Part shown: positions 26,717-35,703 of the stretch, in pieces | Position numbering within the stretch: position 1 is the first letter of the stretch | Layout of the letters: each line of letters starts with the position of its first letter | Assembly (NCBI GenBank): GCA_002400415.1 | Contig: DGQP01000016.1 | Location: forward strand, 186,001-250,000 | Reading direction: 5' to 3' | DNA length: 64,000 nucleotides | Source of the DNA: Chitinophagaceae bacterium UBA4411 | Lineage (GTDB): Bacteria; Bacteroidota; Bacteroidia; Chitinophagales; Chitinophagaceae | Made by a program: the position numbers and the translations under genes | The notes under the pieces: generated by a model | Told to the model about the DNA's origin: nothing | Database searches by the model: none | The model's input: only the letters and a program-made list of their open reading frames with translations

Positions 26717-27295
26717 ATGGCATCCCCCAAAAACAAGGTCATCATTATCGCTGCTCCATCCGGCGCAGGCAAAACATCCATTACCCGTCATTTATTAAAA
26801 AGTCTGTCAGGCAAACTGGCTTTTTCCATTTCGGCCGCTACCCGCCAGCCCCGTAATAACGAGAAGAATGGGGTTGATTATTATTTTATCTCCGCCGGTG
26901 AATTCCGGCAAAGGATAGATAACAATGAGTTTGTGGAATGGGAAATGGTTTATGAAGGAAAATACTATGGTACACTAAAAGCAGAATTGGAAAGAATCTG
27001 GAATGAAGGCAAATCGCCTTTGCTGGATGTGGATGTGCAGGGTGGCATTCATGTGCAACAGCAATTTCCCGGCTCATCGCTATCTCTTTTTATCGAACCT
27101 CCCTCCATTGAAGAATTAAGAAAAAGGCTGGAGAAAAGAGGGACTGAAACACCGGAATCCCTGCAGGCAAGGATCAATAAAGCCTCTTACGAACTTTCGT
27201 TCAAGGGTCATTTCGACAAGATTATCCTGAACGATAAACTCGAAACAGCCTGTTTAGCAGCTGAAAAAGCGGTCAGGGATTTCCTGGACAGTTGA
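26717..27295 (+). CDS. gmk: Guanylate kinase
   Basis: This enzyme phosphorylates GMP to GDP. The P-loop is IIAAPSGAGKTSITRHLL. The GMP-binding region has SAATRQPRNNEKNGVDYYFIS, EWEMVYEGKYYGT and the LDVDVQGGIHV strand. I use the ATG at 26717 (192 residues); a TTG two codons upstream is in frame. A TTTTCTTTG stretch, one mismatch from the -7 consensus, ends 3 bases before the ATG. Confidence 0.96.
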   Translation: MASPKNKVIIIAAPSGAGKTSITRHLLKSLSGKLAFSISAATRQPRNNEKNGVDYYFISAGEFRQRIDNNEFVEWEMVYEGKYYGTLKAELERIWNEGKSPLLDVDVQGGIHVQQQFPGSSLSLFIEPPSIEELRKRLEKRGTETPESLQARINKASYELSFKGHFDKIILNDKLETACLAAEKAVRDFLDS

Positions 27296-27360
27296 TTGCC
27301 CTGTTTCCATAGCTGATAGCTCCCTACCTGCAATATCTTTTCCTTTTCTATCTTTACCCC

Positions 27361-28611
27361 ATGATAGACTGGAAGACGATACTCTTCTTTGCACTGACCC
27401 TGCTGCTGATGGGTTTTTTTGCCGGCATAGAAATGGCTTTTTACAGCGCCAACCGGCTGACCATTGAATTAAAGAAAAAGCAGGGTGGTACCACCGGGCA
27501 GTTGCTGGGAAAATTTGTTGACTCACCAGCCAACTTCCTTGGCACCACGTTGATCGGCTTTAATATTTTCCTTGTCTTCCTGGGCCTGCAGATCAGTACC
27601 GTTTTGAAGCCTATCTGGAATTACCTGCATGTTGGTTCTGACTTTGTTCATATCATTGTTGAGATTGCTATTGCCACTTTTGCTGTTCTCATTTTTGCGG
27701 AGTTCATTCCCCGCGCCATTTTCAGGGCCCGCAGTAACACCCTGCTGAGCCGGACCGCTTATGTGACCGATTTCTTTTACCAGATGTTTTACCCTGTGGC
27801 AGAAGGGCTGATCAACATGGCTGAATGGTTGCTAAAGTATGTACTAAATGTAAGGGTGGATAAAGACAAAGAACCTTTCAAACGCAGTGACCTGAAAAAC
27901 CTTTTCCAGCAATCTGTTGATGAAGAAAAGCAGGAACGCAATACCCAGCTGATGGAAAATGCACAGGAACTCCCGAAGATAAAAATCCGCCAGTGCCTTG
28001 TCCCCCGTAAAGAGATTATCGGTGTCAGCAGCCTGTCAACCATGGAAGATGTAAAGAACAAATTCATCGAGACCAAATTGAGTAAACTGGTCGTATATGA
28101 AAATAATATTGACCATATCATTGGCTATATTCACCAGTTGGATCTTTTTAAACATCCTTCTGAAATAAGAACAGTACTTCACCCGATACCTGCCGTGCCT
28201 GAAAGTATGAGCGCCACTGACCTGATCGGTAAATTCAGCCGGGAACGAAAGAGTATTGCCTGGGTGGTGGATGAATTCGGGGGAACCGCCGGCATTATTA
28301 CGATGGAAGATGTGCTGGAGGAATTGTTTGGTGAGATCGAGGATGAATATGACACAGAAGAGTTTGTAGAAAAGCAAATTGCTGAGAACGAGTTCATTTT
28401 TTCTGGCCGGCTGGAACTGGACTACCTGGAAGAAAAATATGGTTTTGAGTTTCCGGGCGATGATTCAGAAACACTTTCCGGCTTTATTATTAACTATCAT
28501 GAAACAATACCCCGGCAGAAGGAACGCATCATTATTGATGATTATGAGTTTGATGTAATCAGCGTCAGTGATACCCGGATCGAAATGGTAAAAATGAAAA
28601 AACTGAAATAG
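27361..28611 (+). CDS. CNNM/CBS hemolysin-family membrane protein
   Basis: The 416-residue protein has the DUF21/CNNM transmembrane domain (about 1-175), a CBS pair (about 205-330, CLVPRKEIIGVSS...) and a C-terminal CorC/HlyC transporter-associated domain (about 340-416). These proteins are linked to Mg2+/Co2+ efflux. In Bacteroidota a relative, GldE, is needed for gliding; I cannot tell whether this copy is GldE. It has its own weak TATCTTTA box ending 4 bases before the ATG. Confidence 0.9.
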   Translation: MIDWKTILFFALTLLLMGFFAGIEMAFYSANRLTIELKKKQGGTTGQLLGKFVDSPANFLGTTLIGFNIFLVFLGLQISTVLKPIWNYLHVGSDFVHIIVEIAIATFAVLIFAEFIPRAIFRARSNTLLSRTAYVTDFFYQMFYPVAEGLINMAEWLLKYVLNVRVDKDKEPFKRSDLKNLFQQSVDEEKQERNTQLMENAQELPKIKIRQCLVPRKEIIGVSSLSTMEDVKNKFIETKLSKLVVYENNIDHIIGYIHQLDLFKHPSEIRTVLHPIPAVPESMSATDLIGKFSRERKSIAWVVDEFGGTAGIITMEDVLEELFGEIEDEYDTEEFVEKQIAENEFIFSGRLELDYLEEKYGFEFPGDDSETLSGFIINYHETIPRQKERIIIDDYEFDVISVSDTRIEMVKMKKLK

Positions 28612-28651
28612 CAGGCCGGGAACTTACTATTTACTATTCACAGCCGCCGCT

Positions 28652-28659
28652 TATCTTTG
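28652..28659 (+). promoter_or_regulatory. -7 element of tatC
   Basis: TATCTTTG, an exact TAnnTTTG match, lies 20 bases before the tatC ATG. Confidence 0.55.
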
Positions 28660-28679
28660 CGAAACTCTATTTACACAGC

Positions 28680-29534
28680 ATGGCATTATTGGATTTTTTA
28701 AAGAAGCGGGAGAATGAACAGGCAGGTGAAATGACCTTTATTGATCACCTGGAACAGCTGCGCTGGCACCTGATCCGTTCAGTGATTGCTGTTGTAATTG
28801 GCGCCGTCATCGTTCTGATCTATGCTAACCAGATCGTGGAAGACATTCTGATGGCTCCGACAAGGCCTGATTTTATTTCTTCTAAATGGCTTTGCAGCCT
28901 TGGTCATAAAATAAATATCGGGGATACGCTTTGCTTCCCCGCCGTAAATGCATCCTTCCTTGAGAATACGATGACCGGCCAGTTCATTTCTTATTTTACC
29001 CTTGGTTTTATCGGCGGCTTTATTATCGCATTCCCTTATATTTTCTGGGAGTTCTGGAAATTTGTAAAGCCCGCACTGTCGCCAAAAGAACTTAAAAAGA
29101 CACGTGGTATTATCTTCTGGGTCTCTTTCCTGTTCTTTACGGGTGTTGCTTTTGGTTATTTTATTCTCACACCATTCATGGTAAATTTCTATTTCAATTT
29201 CAAGCTTAGTTCTCAGATTGTCATTATGCCTTCTTTCTCGGATTACCTGGAAAACCTTGTCTATACGACAGTCGGTATCGGTGTATTATTTCAAATGCCA
29301 TTGCTGGTGATGGTACTGGCAAGGATTGGCATATTAACGGCAAAATTCTTACGGAAATACCGGCGTCATGCATTTGTGATCATTGTAATTGCGGCCGCCA
29401 TCATTACTCCGTCTACTGATCCTTTCAGCCTTACGATTGTAACAATCCCTTTATACCTTCTTTTTGAAGCCAGCATTATTGTGGCCTCCCGCATCAATAA
29501 AAGCCAGGAAAAAGAAAAAGCCGAGTGGAGTTAA
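28680..29534 (+). CDS. tatC: Sec-independent protein translocase subunit TatC
   Basis: The 284-residue inner-membrane protein has six predicted helices and the TatC motifs MTFIDHLEQLRWHLIRS at the N-terminus and FPYIFWEFWKFVKPALSPKE in the middle. It recognises twin-arginine signal peptides. An extra periplasmic stretch (SSKWLCSLGHKINIGDTLCFP) sits between the first two helices. tatA/B is not adjacent. Confidence 0.96.
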   Translation: MALLDFLKKRENEQAGEMTFIDHLEQLRWHLIRSVIAVVIGAVIVLIYANQIVEDILMAPTRPDFISSKWLCSLGHKINIGDTLCFPAVNASFLENTMTGQFISYFTLGFIGGFIIAFPYIFWEFWKFVKPALSPKELKKTRGIIFWVSFLFFTGVAFGYFILTPFMVNFYFNFKLSSQIVIMPSFSDYLENLVYTTVGIGVLFQMPLLVMVLARIGILTAKFLRKYRRHAFVIIVIAAAIITPSTDPFSLTIVTIPLYLLFEASIIVASRINKSQEKEKAEWS

Positions 29535-29609
29535 TCCCTCCGTTCCGTTAATTTGAAATAATCCATTTAGATTTGTAGTAGATTATTTGTCATTTCTAAT
29601 TTCATTTTT

Positions 29610-30065
29610 ATGCATTCTCCTTTTGACCTTCGCAAACCCATTGCTATCGGAAGTGATCATGCCGGCTATGATTATAAAGAAGACCTGATCTCTTTTTTGG
29701 AAGGAAAAGGCCTGGCTTTTAAAGACTTTGGTACGCACAGTAAAGATTCTGTTGATTACCCTGATTTTGCCCATCCGGTTGCCAGCGCTGTTGAAAGCGG
29801 GGAATATGCCTTTGGTATTTTACTCTGCGGCACGGCCAATGGCGTAGCCATTACAGCTAATAAGCACCAGGGAATAAGAGCCGCTCTTTGCTGGGGTGAA
29901 GAAATAGCCAAAGTAGTACGGCAGCATAATGATGCCAATATCATCTGCATTCCTGCCCGTTTTGTAAGAGAAGGAGATGCAGAAAAGATGGTGGCCCTGT
30001 TCATGACTACCGAGTTTGAAGGCGGCCGTCATGCCACCAGGGTTAACAAGATTGCCTGTGCCTGA
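29610..30065 (+). CDS. rpiB: Ribose-5-phosphate isomerase B
   Basis: The 151-residue RpiB/LacAB-fold enzyme interconverts ribulose 5-phosphate and ribose 5-phosphate. IAIGSDHAGYDYKEDL opens the protein, the catalytic Cys is in ILLCGTANGVAITANK (about 73), and GIRAALCWGEEIAKVVRQHNDANIICIPARF follows. It is cytoplasmic. It lies in the same direction as tatC and the M28 peptidase but with its own intergenic gaps. Confidence 0.94.
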   Translation: MHSPFDLRKPIAIGSDHAGYDYKEDLISFLEGKGLAFKDFGTHSKDSVDYPDFAHPVASAVESGEYAFGILLCGTANGVAITANKHQGIRAALCWGEEIAKVVRQHNDANIICIPARFVREGDAEKMVALFMTTEFEGGRHATRVNKIACA

Positions 30066-30146
30066 TCAGCGCCAATCATCCTTTTTTTCTTGCCTGTTTG
30101 GATAAAGCATCTATTTTTATCCTTTACCAACATCAATAAATCATTC

Positions 30147-31688
30147 ATGATGAGAAATTTGTTTGCCCTGCTGCTGCTATGCAGTCCCGTGCTTATGATT
30201 GCACAGAAAAAAGATAAGACTGCTGAAAAAATGGCAAAGACCATCACAGCAGAAGACATGAAGAAACATCTTTATATTATTGCCAGCAAAGAAATGGAGG
30301 GAAGAGAAACCCCTTCAGCCGGTCTGGATAAGGCAGCAGCTTATATTGAAAGCCAGTTCAAAGCAATGGGCCTGTTACCCGGAAATAAAGACAGCTACCG
30401 GCAGCAATATCCTCTGTTCAGAGATTCTATGACAGGCGCTGCATTGAAAATAAATGGAACAGTACTGGAATTAAACAAAGACTATCAGCCACAAACCAGC
30501 AATTATGCTGCGGCTATGCGCTTTTCAGAAGTGGTGTTTGCCGGCTACGGCATCAGCGATGGAGACAAACGTGATGATTATAAAGACCTGAAAGTAACAG
30601 GCAAACTTGTTTTGATCATCGATGGCATGCCTGCCGATTACAAACCTTTACAGCAAGGCTTTGCTTCACCGGCCAGCAATTTTGGTAAAATGAATGCTGC
30701 AATGAGCAAAGGAGCTGCCGGGTTACTGATCGTATATAATAATTTCCCCCGTAAATCACTGAACACGAACAGTAACTGGAGCATGAATGGTTATAAGGCT
30801 TCGCAAACTCCTTTTACGTTTACGATCTCTGCTGATGCTGCCGCGAAGATTATGGGAGAGGATGGGAAAAATCTGCCGGATAAAATGAAAGCGGGTTCGC
30901 TGCCTGCAAAAACATATCCAGCTGAGGTTGACATGGAATACACCAAAACTTCCAGGACAGCTTATGCATCTAATGTGATTGGCATCGTGGAAGGATCAGA
31001 CCTGAAAGATGAATATGTTTTCATTACCGGTCACTACGATCATCTTGGAAAAAGAGATACTGTTATTTATTACGGCGCTGATGATGATGGTTCAGGCACC
31101 ACCGGTGTGCTTGAAATGGCAGAAGCCTTTGCCAAAGCCAAACAGGCCGGCAAAGGCCCCCGGCGCACTATGGTATTTATGACGGTGAGTGGTGAGGAAA
31201 AAGGATTGTGGGGATCCGGCTATTATGGTAATCATCCCCTGTTTCCCCTGGAAAAAACAACTGTTGACCTGAATATTGATATGATCGGAAGAACAGATGC
31301 CAGCCGCAAGCAGGGTGATTCAACAAATTATGTCTACGTGGTGGGAGACGATAAGATCAGCAGCGATCTGAAAGTGATCAGCGAAGCTGCTAATAAGCTA
31401 TATACTAAAATGGAGCTGGATTATAAATTCAATGATCCGAAGGACCCGAACCGTATTTATTTCCGCAGCGACCATTACAATTTTGCGCAAAAGGGTGTGC
31501 CGATCATTTTTTATTACGATGGCATGCTGGGTGCAGACTATCATAAACCTACCGATACGCCTGATAAGATCAATTATGACCTGATGGTGAAAAGAGCCCG
31601 GCTGGTTTTTTATACGGCCTGGGAAATGGCTAACCGGAATGATATGCTGAAAAGAGATATTCCGCTGGAAAAGCCAAGGGGATTCTGA
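30147..31688 (+). CDS. M28 family zinc aminopeptidase, exported
   Basis: The protein of about 513 residues begins with a signal peptide (MMRNLFALLLLCSPVLMIAQ). A PA-like inserted domain lies at about 130-290, and the M28 catalytic core has its ligands in GHYDHLG, GADDDGSGTTG, SGEEKGLWGS, NIDMIGR and the late FRSDHYNFAQKGVPIIFYY. It should cleave N-terminal residues from peptides in the periplasm or outside. I chose the ATG at 30147 because the signal peptide begins there; the frame is open from 30090. A strong terminator follows. Confidence 0.93.
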   Translation: MMRNLFALLLLCSPVLMIAQKKDKTAEKMAKTITAEDMKKHLYIIASKEMEGRETPSAGLDKAAAYIESQFKAMGLLPGNKDSYRQQYPLFRDSMTGAALKINGTVLELNKDYQPQTSNYAAAMRFSEVVFAGYGISDGDKRDDYKDLKVTGKLVLIIDGMPADYKPLQQGFASPASNFGKMNAAMSKGAAGLLIVYNNFPRKSLNTNSNWSMNGYKASQTPFTFTISADAAAKIMGEDGKNLPDKMKAGSLPAKTYPAEVDMEYTKTSRTAYASNVIGIVEGSDLKDEYVFITGHYDHLGKRDTVIYYGADDDGSGTTGVLEMAEAFAKAKQAGKGPRRTMVFMTVSGEEKGLWGSGYYGNHPLFPLEKTTVDLNIDMIGRTDASRKQGDSTNYVYVVGDDKISSDLKVISEAANKLYTKMELDYKFNDPKDPNRIYFRSDHYNFAQKGVPIIFYYDGMLGADYHKPTDTPDKINYDLMVKRARLVFYTAWEMANRNDMLKRDIPLEKPRGF

Positions 31689-31735
31689 TATCACGTCACT
31701 GACAAGAGCCATTCCGGATATTAAAACGAATGGAT

Positions 31736-31767
31736 AAAAAGGCGTTCTAAAACCAGAACGCTTTTTT
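31736..31767 (+). terminator. Rho-independent terminator after the M28 peptidase
   Basis: The stem GCGTTCT/AGAACGC (31742-31748 with 31755-31761) is extended by A-T pairs, has a 6-base loop and is followed by six Ts. Confidence 0.88.
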
Positions 31768-31797
31768 ATTTATTTTCACCAAGCAAAATCAAGCTTT

Positions 31798-32232
31798 ATG
31801 AATGAGCTCCGCCAGGAAGAAAATATTGTATCGGGTATCTATGACGGTTACAGTGATACCCAGAAAGAAATCATGGAACTTGAAAAGAAGAAAACAAGGA
31901 ATAAGCTGTTTACATTAGCAATCCTCATCTTTGCCAGCGACTTTCTTGGTCTCGTTGTACTTAATTCCGTTAACCCGCAAGCACTTTTGATTATTGCCGT
32001 AATCCCTCTTGTTTTTGCCGGCCTTGCATTTCTTGCCTTAAAAGAGCCCATGCTGGCAATGATCATTGCTGCCCTGATACTCGTTGCTGCCTGGACATAT
32101 ACGATCATCATCACAGGCGGGCAGGCCGCTGTAAGTGGCTGGCTTATTAAAGCTGTTGCTATTTACCTGCTTTTTGCCGGGTTTCAGAATGCCCGGGAAG
32201 CTCAACGAATAAAAAAAGAATTAAATCTCTGA
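31798..32232 (+). CDS. Hypothetical four-helix membrane protein
   Basis: The 144-residue protein has a charged N-terminus with a Lys/Glu-rich helix (about 1-35), four hydrophobic segments (about 36-52, 60-76, 81-100 and 110-125) and a charged tail (NAREAQRIKKELNL). I do not recognise the family. It stands alone between two terminators and is likely an inner-membrane protein. Confidence 0.75.
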   Translation: MNELRQEENIVSGIYDGYSDTQKEIMELEKKKTRNKLFTLAILIFASDFLGLVVLNSVNPQALLIIAVIPLVFAGLAFLALKEPMLAMIIAALILVAAWTYTIIITGGQAAVSGWLIKAVAIYLLFAGFQNAREAQRIKKELNL

Positions 32233-32251
32233 TAGATTTTCAATAAAATAT

Positions 32252-32286
32252 CAAAAGGCCCGGTTGAATGATAACCGGGCCTTTTG
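32252..32286. terminator. Bidirectional terminator
   Basis: A 13-base-pair stem, CAAAAGGCCCGGTT with its complement (32253-32265 with 32273-32285), has A/T runs on both sides. It lies between two convergent genes and fits both. Confidence 0.88.
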
Positions 32287-32303
32287 ATTTTATGATTGTC
32301 AGA

Positions 32304-33278
32304 TTACCAACCTAACACCCACGCAAAGATCAGCGGCGCCACAATGGTTGCATCGCTTTCTACAATGAATTTAGGCGTATTTACATCCAGTTTACCCCAG
32401 GTGATCTTTTCATTCGGCACAGCACCGGAGTAAGAACCATAAGAAGTTGTTGAATCGCTGATCTGGCAGAAATAACTCCAGAAAGGCACATCATGCCATT
32501 CCAGGTCCTGGTACATCATCGGCACCACGCAAATCGGGAAATCACCGGCAATACCACCACCGATCTGGAAGAAACCCACACCCTTACCGGAAGAATTATT
32601 GCGATACCATTCCGTCAGCCACACCATGTATTCAATACCACTTTTAACGGTATTTGCTTTCAATTCTCCCTTTATAACGTAGCTGGCAAAGATGTTACCG
32701 GTGGTACTGTCTTCCCAGCCCGGCACCACGATCGGGATATTTTTTTCTGCAGCAGCCACGATCCAGCTGTCCTTCGGATCGATCTCATAATATTGTTCCA
32801 GTTCACCGCTTAATACAACTTTGTATAAAAATTCATGCGGGAAATAGCGTTCTCCTTTTGCTTCAGCTTCTTTCCATTGCTTCACCAGGTGTTTTTGCAA
32901 ACGGCGGAAAGCTTCTTCTTCCGGGATACAGGTATCCGTAACACGGTTATAATGATTCTCCAGGAGATCCCATTCTTCCTGGGGCGTCAGGTCGCGGTAA
33001 TTGGGAATTCTTTTGTAATGTGAATGTGCCACCAGGTTCATCACATCTTCTTCCAGGTTGGCGCCGGTGCAACTGATGATATCCACTTTACCCTGGCGGA
33101 TCATTTCTGCAAACGAAATTCCAAGCTCACCGGTACTCATGGCACCGGCCAGTGTAACCATCATTTTACCACCTTCCAGTAAATGGGTTTCATACCCTTT
33201 GGCTGCATCCATCAGTGCCGCTGCATTAAAGTGGCGGTAATGATGCAGAATAAATTGGGAAACAGGACCTTTGTTCAT
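32304..33278 (-). CDS. Deoxyhypusine synthase family protein
   Basis: The 324-residue protein matches the deoxyhypusine synthase fold: TLAGAMSTGELGISFAEMI, IISCTGANLEEDVMNLVAHSHY, IVVPGWEDSTTGN and the C-terminal YGSYSGAVPNEKITWGKL. The Lys in WGKL (about 296) aligns with the catalytic Lys329 of the human enzyme, which forms the imine with the butylamine group from spermidine. Bacteria lack eIF5A, so the acceptor differs; homospermidine or another polyamine product is the likely alternative. It is cytoplasmic and has no partner genes nearby. Confidence 0.88.
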   Translation of the reverse strand: MNKGPVSQFILHHYRHFNAAALMDAAKGYETHLLEGGKMMVTLAGAMSTGELGISFAEMIRQGKVDIISCTGANLEEDVMNLVAHSHYKRIPNYRDLTPQEEWDLLENHYNRVTDTCIPEEEAFRRLQKHLVKQWKEAEAKGERYFPHEFLYKVVLSGELEQYYEIDPKDSWIVAAAEKNIPIVVPGWEDSTTGNIFASYVIKGELKANTVKSGIEYMVWLTEWYRNNSSGKGVGFFQIGGGIAGDFPICVVPMMYQDLEWHDVPFWSYFCQISDSTTSYGSYSGAVPNEKITWGKLDVNTPKFIVESDATIVAPLIFAWVLGW

Positions 33279-33423
33279 TTTACAATTGTTTTTTGTAAAA
33301 CCGCCTTCAGATCACAATAAGGTGAGACAATGCGGGATGAGCCGCAAAATTAATAGTTTCAGCAAAAAGCCCCGCCACGTTTTACCGGGCAGGGCCATTC
33401 TTCATGTGCTGCTGTTTCCGTAT

Positions 33424-33861
33424 CTATTTCTTCAGCTTCTTCAACTCCAGTATATCACCATCAGCAGCAACAGATACTTTAAATTTTTTTCCTTCTCTTT
33501 CGATGGTCATATTATAGCGGGTACCTTTCTGGCCGGTGGCCTCCCGTAAGTCAATGATATCGGCATCTTGGAATTCCTTATCCAATGAACGCACAACAAT
33601 AACCGGAAGCTGGTTGTAAAAAATATCACGTACCGTACCAATCAGCTCACCGTCAGCACTGAACCAGGCTTCTGTACGATGTCCGGCCAGCACAAAATTG
33701 GCTTTACTGTATTCGTTCACTTCTGTCCACTTCACTTGTTCAGCCCCTTTGAATTCTTCCTGGAAAATCTGTTGTGCTTTTTTGTTGCCTCCTGAACCTG
33801 CAAATGCGGTGATAGCACCTAGTGTCATTACCAGTGCCATTGATAAAATAATTCTTTTCAT
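33424..33861 (-). CDS. Secreted PepSY-like domain protein (paralogue 1)
   Basis: The 145-residue protein has a signal peptide (about 1-21, ending AFA) and one PepSY-like/BLIP-like domain: FQEEFKGAEQVKWTEVNEYSKANFVLAGHRTEAWFSADGELIGTVRDI, then a second half. It is a paralogue of the proteins at 34068 and 40902. No catalytic residues are seen, and a periplasmic binding or inhibitor-like role is possible but unproven. The promoter at 33905-33937 is shared in form with the paralogues. Confidence 0.85.
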   Translation of the reverse strand: MKRIILSMALVMTLGAITAFAGSGGNKKAQQIFQEEFKGAEQVKWTEVNEYSKANFVLAGHRTEAWFSADGELIGTVRDIFYNQLPVIVVRSLDKEFQDADIIDLREATGQKGTRYNMTIEREGKKFKVSVAADGDILELKKLKK

Positions 33862-33904
33862 ACTATAAGGTTTAAATGATTAATGATTTCTTCCTGTGAC
33901 GCGT

Positions 33905-33937
33905 CAAAAATATTCCTGGTTACACGTGTATACAAGC
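33905..33937 (-). promoter_or_regulatory. Promoter of PepSY-like paralogue 1
   Basis: On the minus strand GCTTG (-33 region) is followed, 20 bases after its TTG, by TATTTTTG (-7, 33905-33912). A TACACGTGTA palindrome sits in the spacer. The geometry is identical to that of the other two paralogues. Confidence 0.7.
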
Positions 33938-34067
33938 AAAAAGGTACAGGTGGATGCAGATGTTAAAGGGAATAACAAATACGTTTTATATAATAACAAA
34001 ACCCCGGCCGCCTTTGATTTTACTCAGGACCCGGGGCTTGTTTTTACCACACACCAAAACTAACTGC

Positions 34068-34502
34068 CTATACTTTCTTTACTTTTTTATATACACTCCA
34101 GTCTTCTCCCGCTGTTGCTTTCAATACAACTTTGGAATCTGCATTTTCAAGGGTAATATAATAACCGGTATTATTGCTTTTGGTAATTTCAAACAGGTCA
34201 CTGATCCAGAAATCTTCATATGATTTTTTCAGGCTGGCCTGCAGGTTCATGGGTAACTCAAGCGAGGTGATATTCCGTGTAAGCCCCATCAATTCGCCAT
34301 CTGCATTATAGAATGCATTTACATACTGGCCGTTGAAAGTGAACTCAGCCTTAAAATATTCTGCTGTTACTGTCCAGGTTACTTCCTTTGCGGAGGCAAA
34401 TTCATTTTTAAATGATGCCAATGCCTTTGGATTTACTTCTTCTCCGGCGAAAGCGCCCAGGGTACTGATGGCTATTACCAGTGTCAGGATGATTTTTTTC
34501 AT
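34068..34502 (-). CDS. Secreted PepSY-like domain protein (paralogue 2)
   Basis: The 144-residue protein has a signal peptide (about 1-19, ending AFA) and the same single domain: FKNEFASAKEVTWTVTAEYFKAEFTFNGQYVNAFYNADGELMGLTRNI. It ends in basic residues (YKKVKKV). Its order and strand match paralogue 1, from which it probably arose by tandem duplication that included the promoter. Function unknown; periplasmic. Confidence 0.85.
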   Translation of the reverse strand: MKKIILTLVIAISTLGAFAGEEVNPKALASFKNEFASAKEVTWTVTAEYFKAEFTFNGQYVNAFYNADGELMGLTRNITSLELPMNLQASLKKSYEDFWISDLFEITKSNNTGYYITLENADSKVVLKATAGEDWSVYKKVKKV

Positions 34503-34553
34503 GATGAAATTTTATAAAGGTTTTTATACTGTTATCTGCTATTTATGACGCAA

Positions 34554-34586
34554 CAAAACTATGTCTTGTTACAAGTGACCACAAGC
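34554..34586 (-). promoter_or_regulatory. Promoter of PepSY-like paralogue 2
   Basis: On the minus strand GCTTG is followed, 20 bases after its TTG, by TAGTTTTG (34554-34561). CTTGTAACAAG, an 11-base palindrome, lies in the spacer. The 41-base block matches that of paralogue 1 at 31 positions by my count. Confidence 0.7.
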
Positions 34587-34703
34587 CAATTGTGATTAAT
34601 GGATGCCTTTGTTAAACCAGGTTAACAGGTGCAAACAGGCATTGACCATACATCACTTCAATATAACCGCCTGTACCTGAAAGTAGTCCCTCATCACCCC
34701 TGG

Positions 34704-34744
34704 TTTGGAAGTTTGCTTTAATATTTAGATATTTGTCTAAATAT
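34704..34744 (+). promoter_or_regulatory. sdpR promoter with palindromic operator
   Basis: A 9-base perfect inverted repeat, ATATTTAGA / TCTAAATAT (34721-34729 and 34736-34744), has a 6-base centre. It covers GATATTTG (34728-34735), one mismatch from the -7 consensus, with TTTG at 34704-34707 positioned 20 bases upstream as the -33. A repressor bound here would block its own promoter. Confidence 0.65.
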
Positions 34745-34763
34745 ATAATTAACCAATTGAGTA

Positions 34764-35027
34764 ATGAATACTGTTTTCAAAGCCCTCAATGATCCTACCC
34801 GCCGTGAAATATTGCAATTGCTACAGGAAAGAGATATGACCGCCGGAGAGATCGTGGAGCAATTCACTATTTCCGGGCCCAGTATTTCTCACCATCTTGA
34901 CCTGCTGAAGCAAGCCAACCTGGTGATAGCAGAAAAAGAAGGCCAGTATGTTTATTATTCTCTCAACACCACCGTGGTGGATGAGATTCTGAAATGGTTC
35001 ATGCAATTCAAACCGAAAAAGAAATAG
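34764..35027 (+). CDS. ArsR-family autorepressor, SdpR type
   Basis: The 87-residue winged-helix regulator begins MNTVFKALNDPTRREILQLLQERDMTAGEIVEQF and has the recognition helix SGPSISHHLDLLKQANLV. There is no Cys-based metal site. The match to SdpR, which in Bacillus represses the sdpRI operon, is strengthened by the adjacent sdpI-like gene one base downstream. It probably binds the palindrome at 34721-34744. Confidence 0.9.
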   Translation: MNTVFKALNDPTRREILQLLQERDMTAGEIVEQFTISGPSISHHLDLLKQANLVIAEKEGQYVYYSLNTTVVDEILKWFMQFKPKKK

Positions 35028-35028
35028 T

Positions 35029-35697
35029 ATGAATAAGACTATCAGATACCTTATCTGGCCAATCCTGGTTGCTCCGGCTGCTTACCTGGCTTTTGCCTGG
35101 AATAAACTACCGGAGAAAGTGCCCATGCATTATAATATCCGCGGTGAAATAGACCGGTATGGCAGCAAAACAGAAATGCTTGCTATGATGGGAATCATCA
35201 TCGGTATTAATATTGCCGTCTATTTTCTTCTTGTTAATATTAACAAAATTGATCCTAAGAAAAAATACACAGCAGAAAACCTGCCCCGGATGAGAAAGCT
35301 GGCTTTTGCTATCAGCCTTTTTATGTCATCCCTTGCCTGTTTTATTATTTACAGCAGCCTTCATCCTGCTGACAAATTCAATACACAATTTATTGTCATT
35401 GCCACAGGACTTCTCTTTGTGATTATCGGGAACTATATGTATAATATCAAACCCAATTATTTTGCCGGGCTCCGGTTACCATGGACATTAGAGAGTGAAG
35501 ACAACTGGAAACAAACTCATTTACTGGGCGGAAAGCTCTGGTTTGCCGGTGGTTTCCTGATTGTACTGGGCGGTTTCTTATTACCTGCCACTGCGCAACT
35601 CATCTTGCTTTTATCTGTTGCTGCACTGATTACAATTATCCCGGTTGTGTATTCTTATCGTTTATATAAAAAACAACTATCCGGTTCTTCAAAATAA
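35029..35697 (+). CDS. SdpI/DUF1648 family membrane protein
   Basis: The 222-residue protein has six hydrophobic segments. Its N-terminal DUF1648-type stretch (LPEKVPMHYNIRGEIDRYGSK) is followed by the SdpI-like region with the motif YMYNIKPNYFAGLRLPWTLESEDNWKQTH. In Bacillus, SdpI gives immunity to the SdpC toxin and also sequesters SdpR at the membrane. No sdpC-like gene is present here. It starts one base after the sdpR stop, so they are coupled. Confidence 0.9.
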   Translation: MNKTIRYLIWPILVAPAAYLAFAWNKLPEKVPMHYNIRGEIDRYGSKTEMLAMMGIIIGINIAVYFLLVNINKIDPKKKYTAENLPRMRKLAFAISLFMSSLACFIIYSSLHPADKFNTQFIVIATGLLFVIIGNYMYNIKPNYFAGLRLPWTLESEDNWKQTHLLGGKLWFAGGFLIVLGGFLLPATAQLILLLSVAALITIIPVVYSYRLYKKQLSGSSK

Positions 35698-35703
35698 TGA
35701 TAT

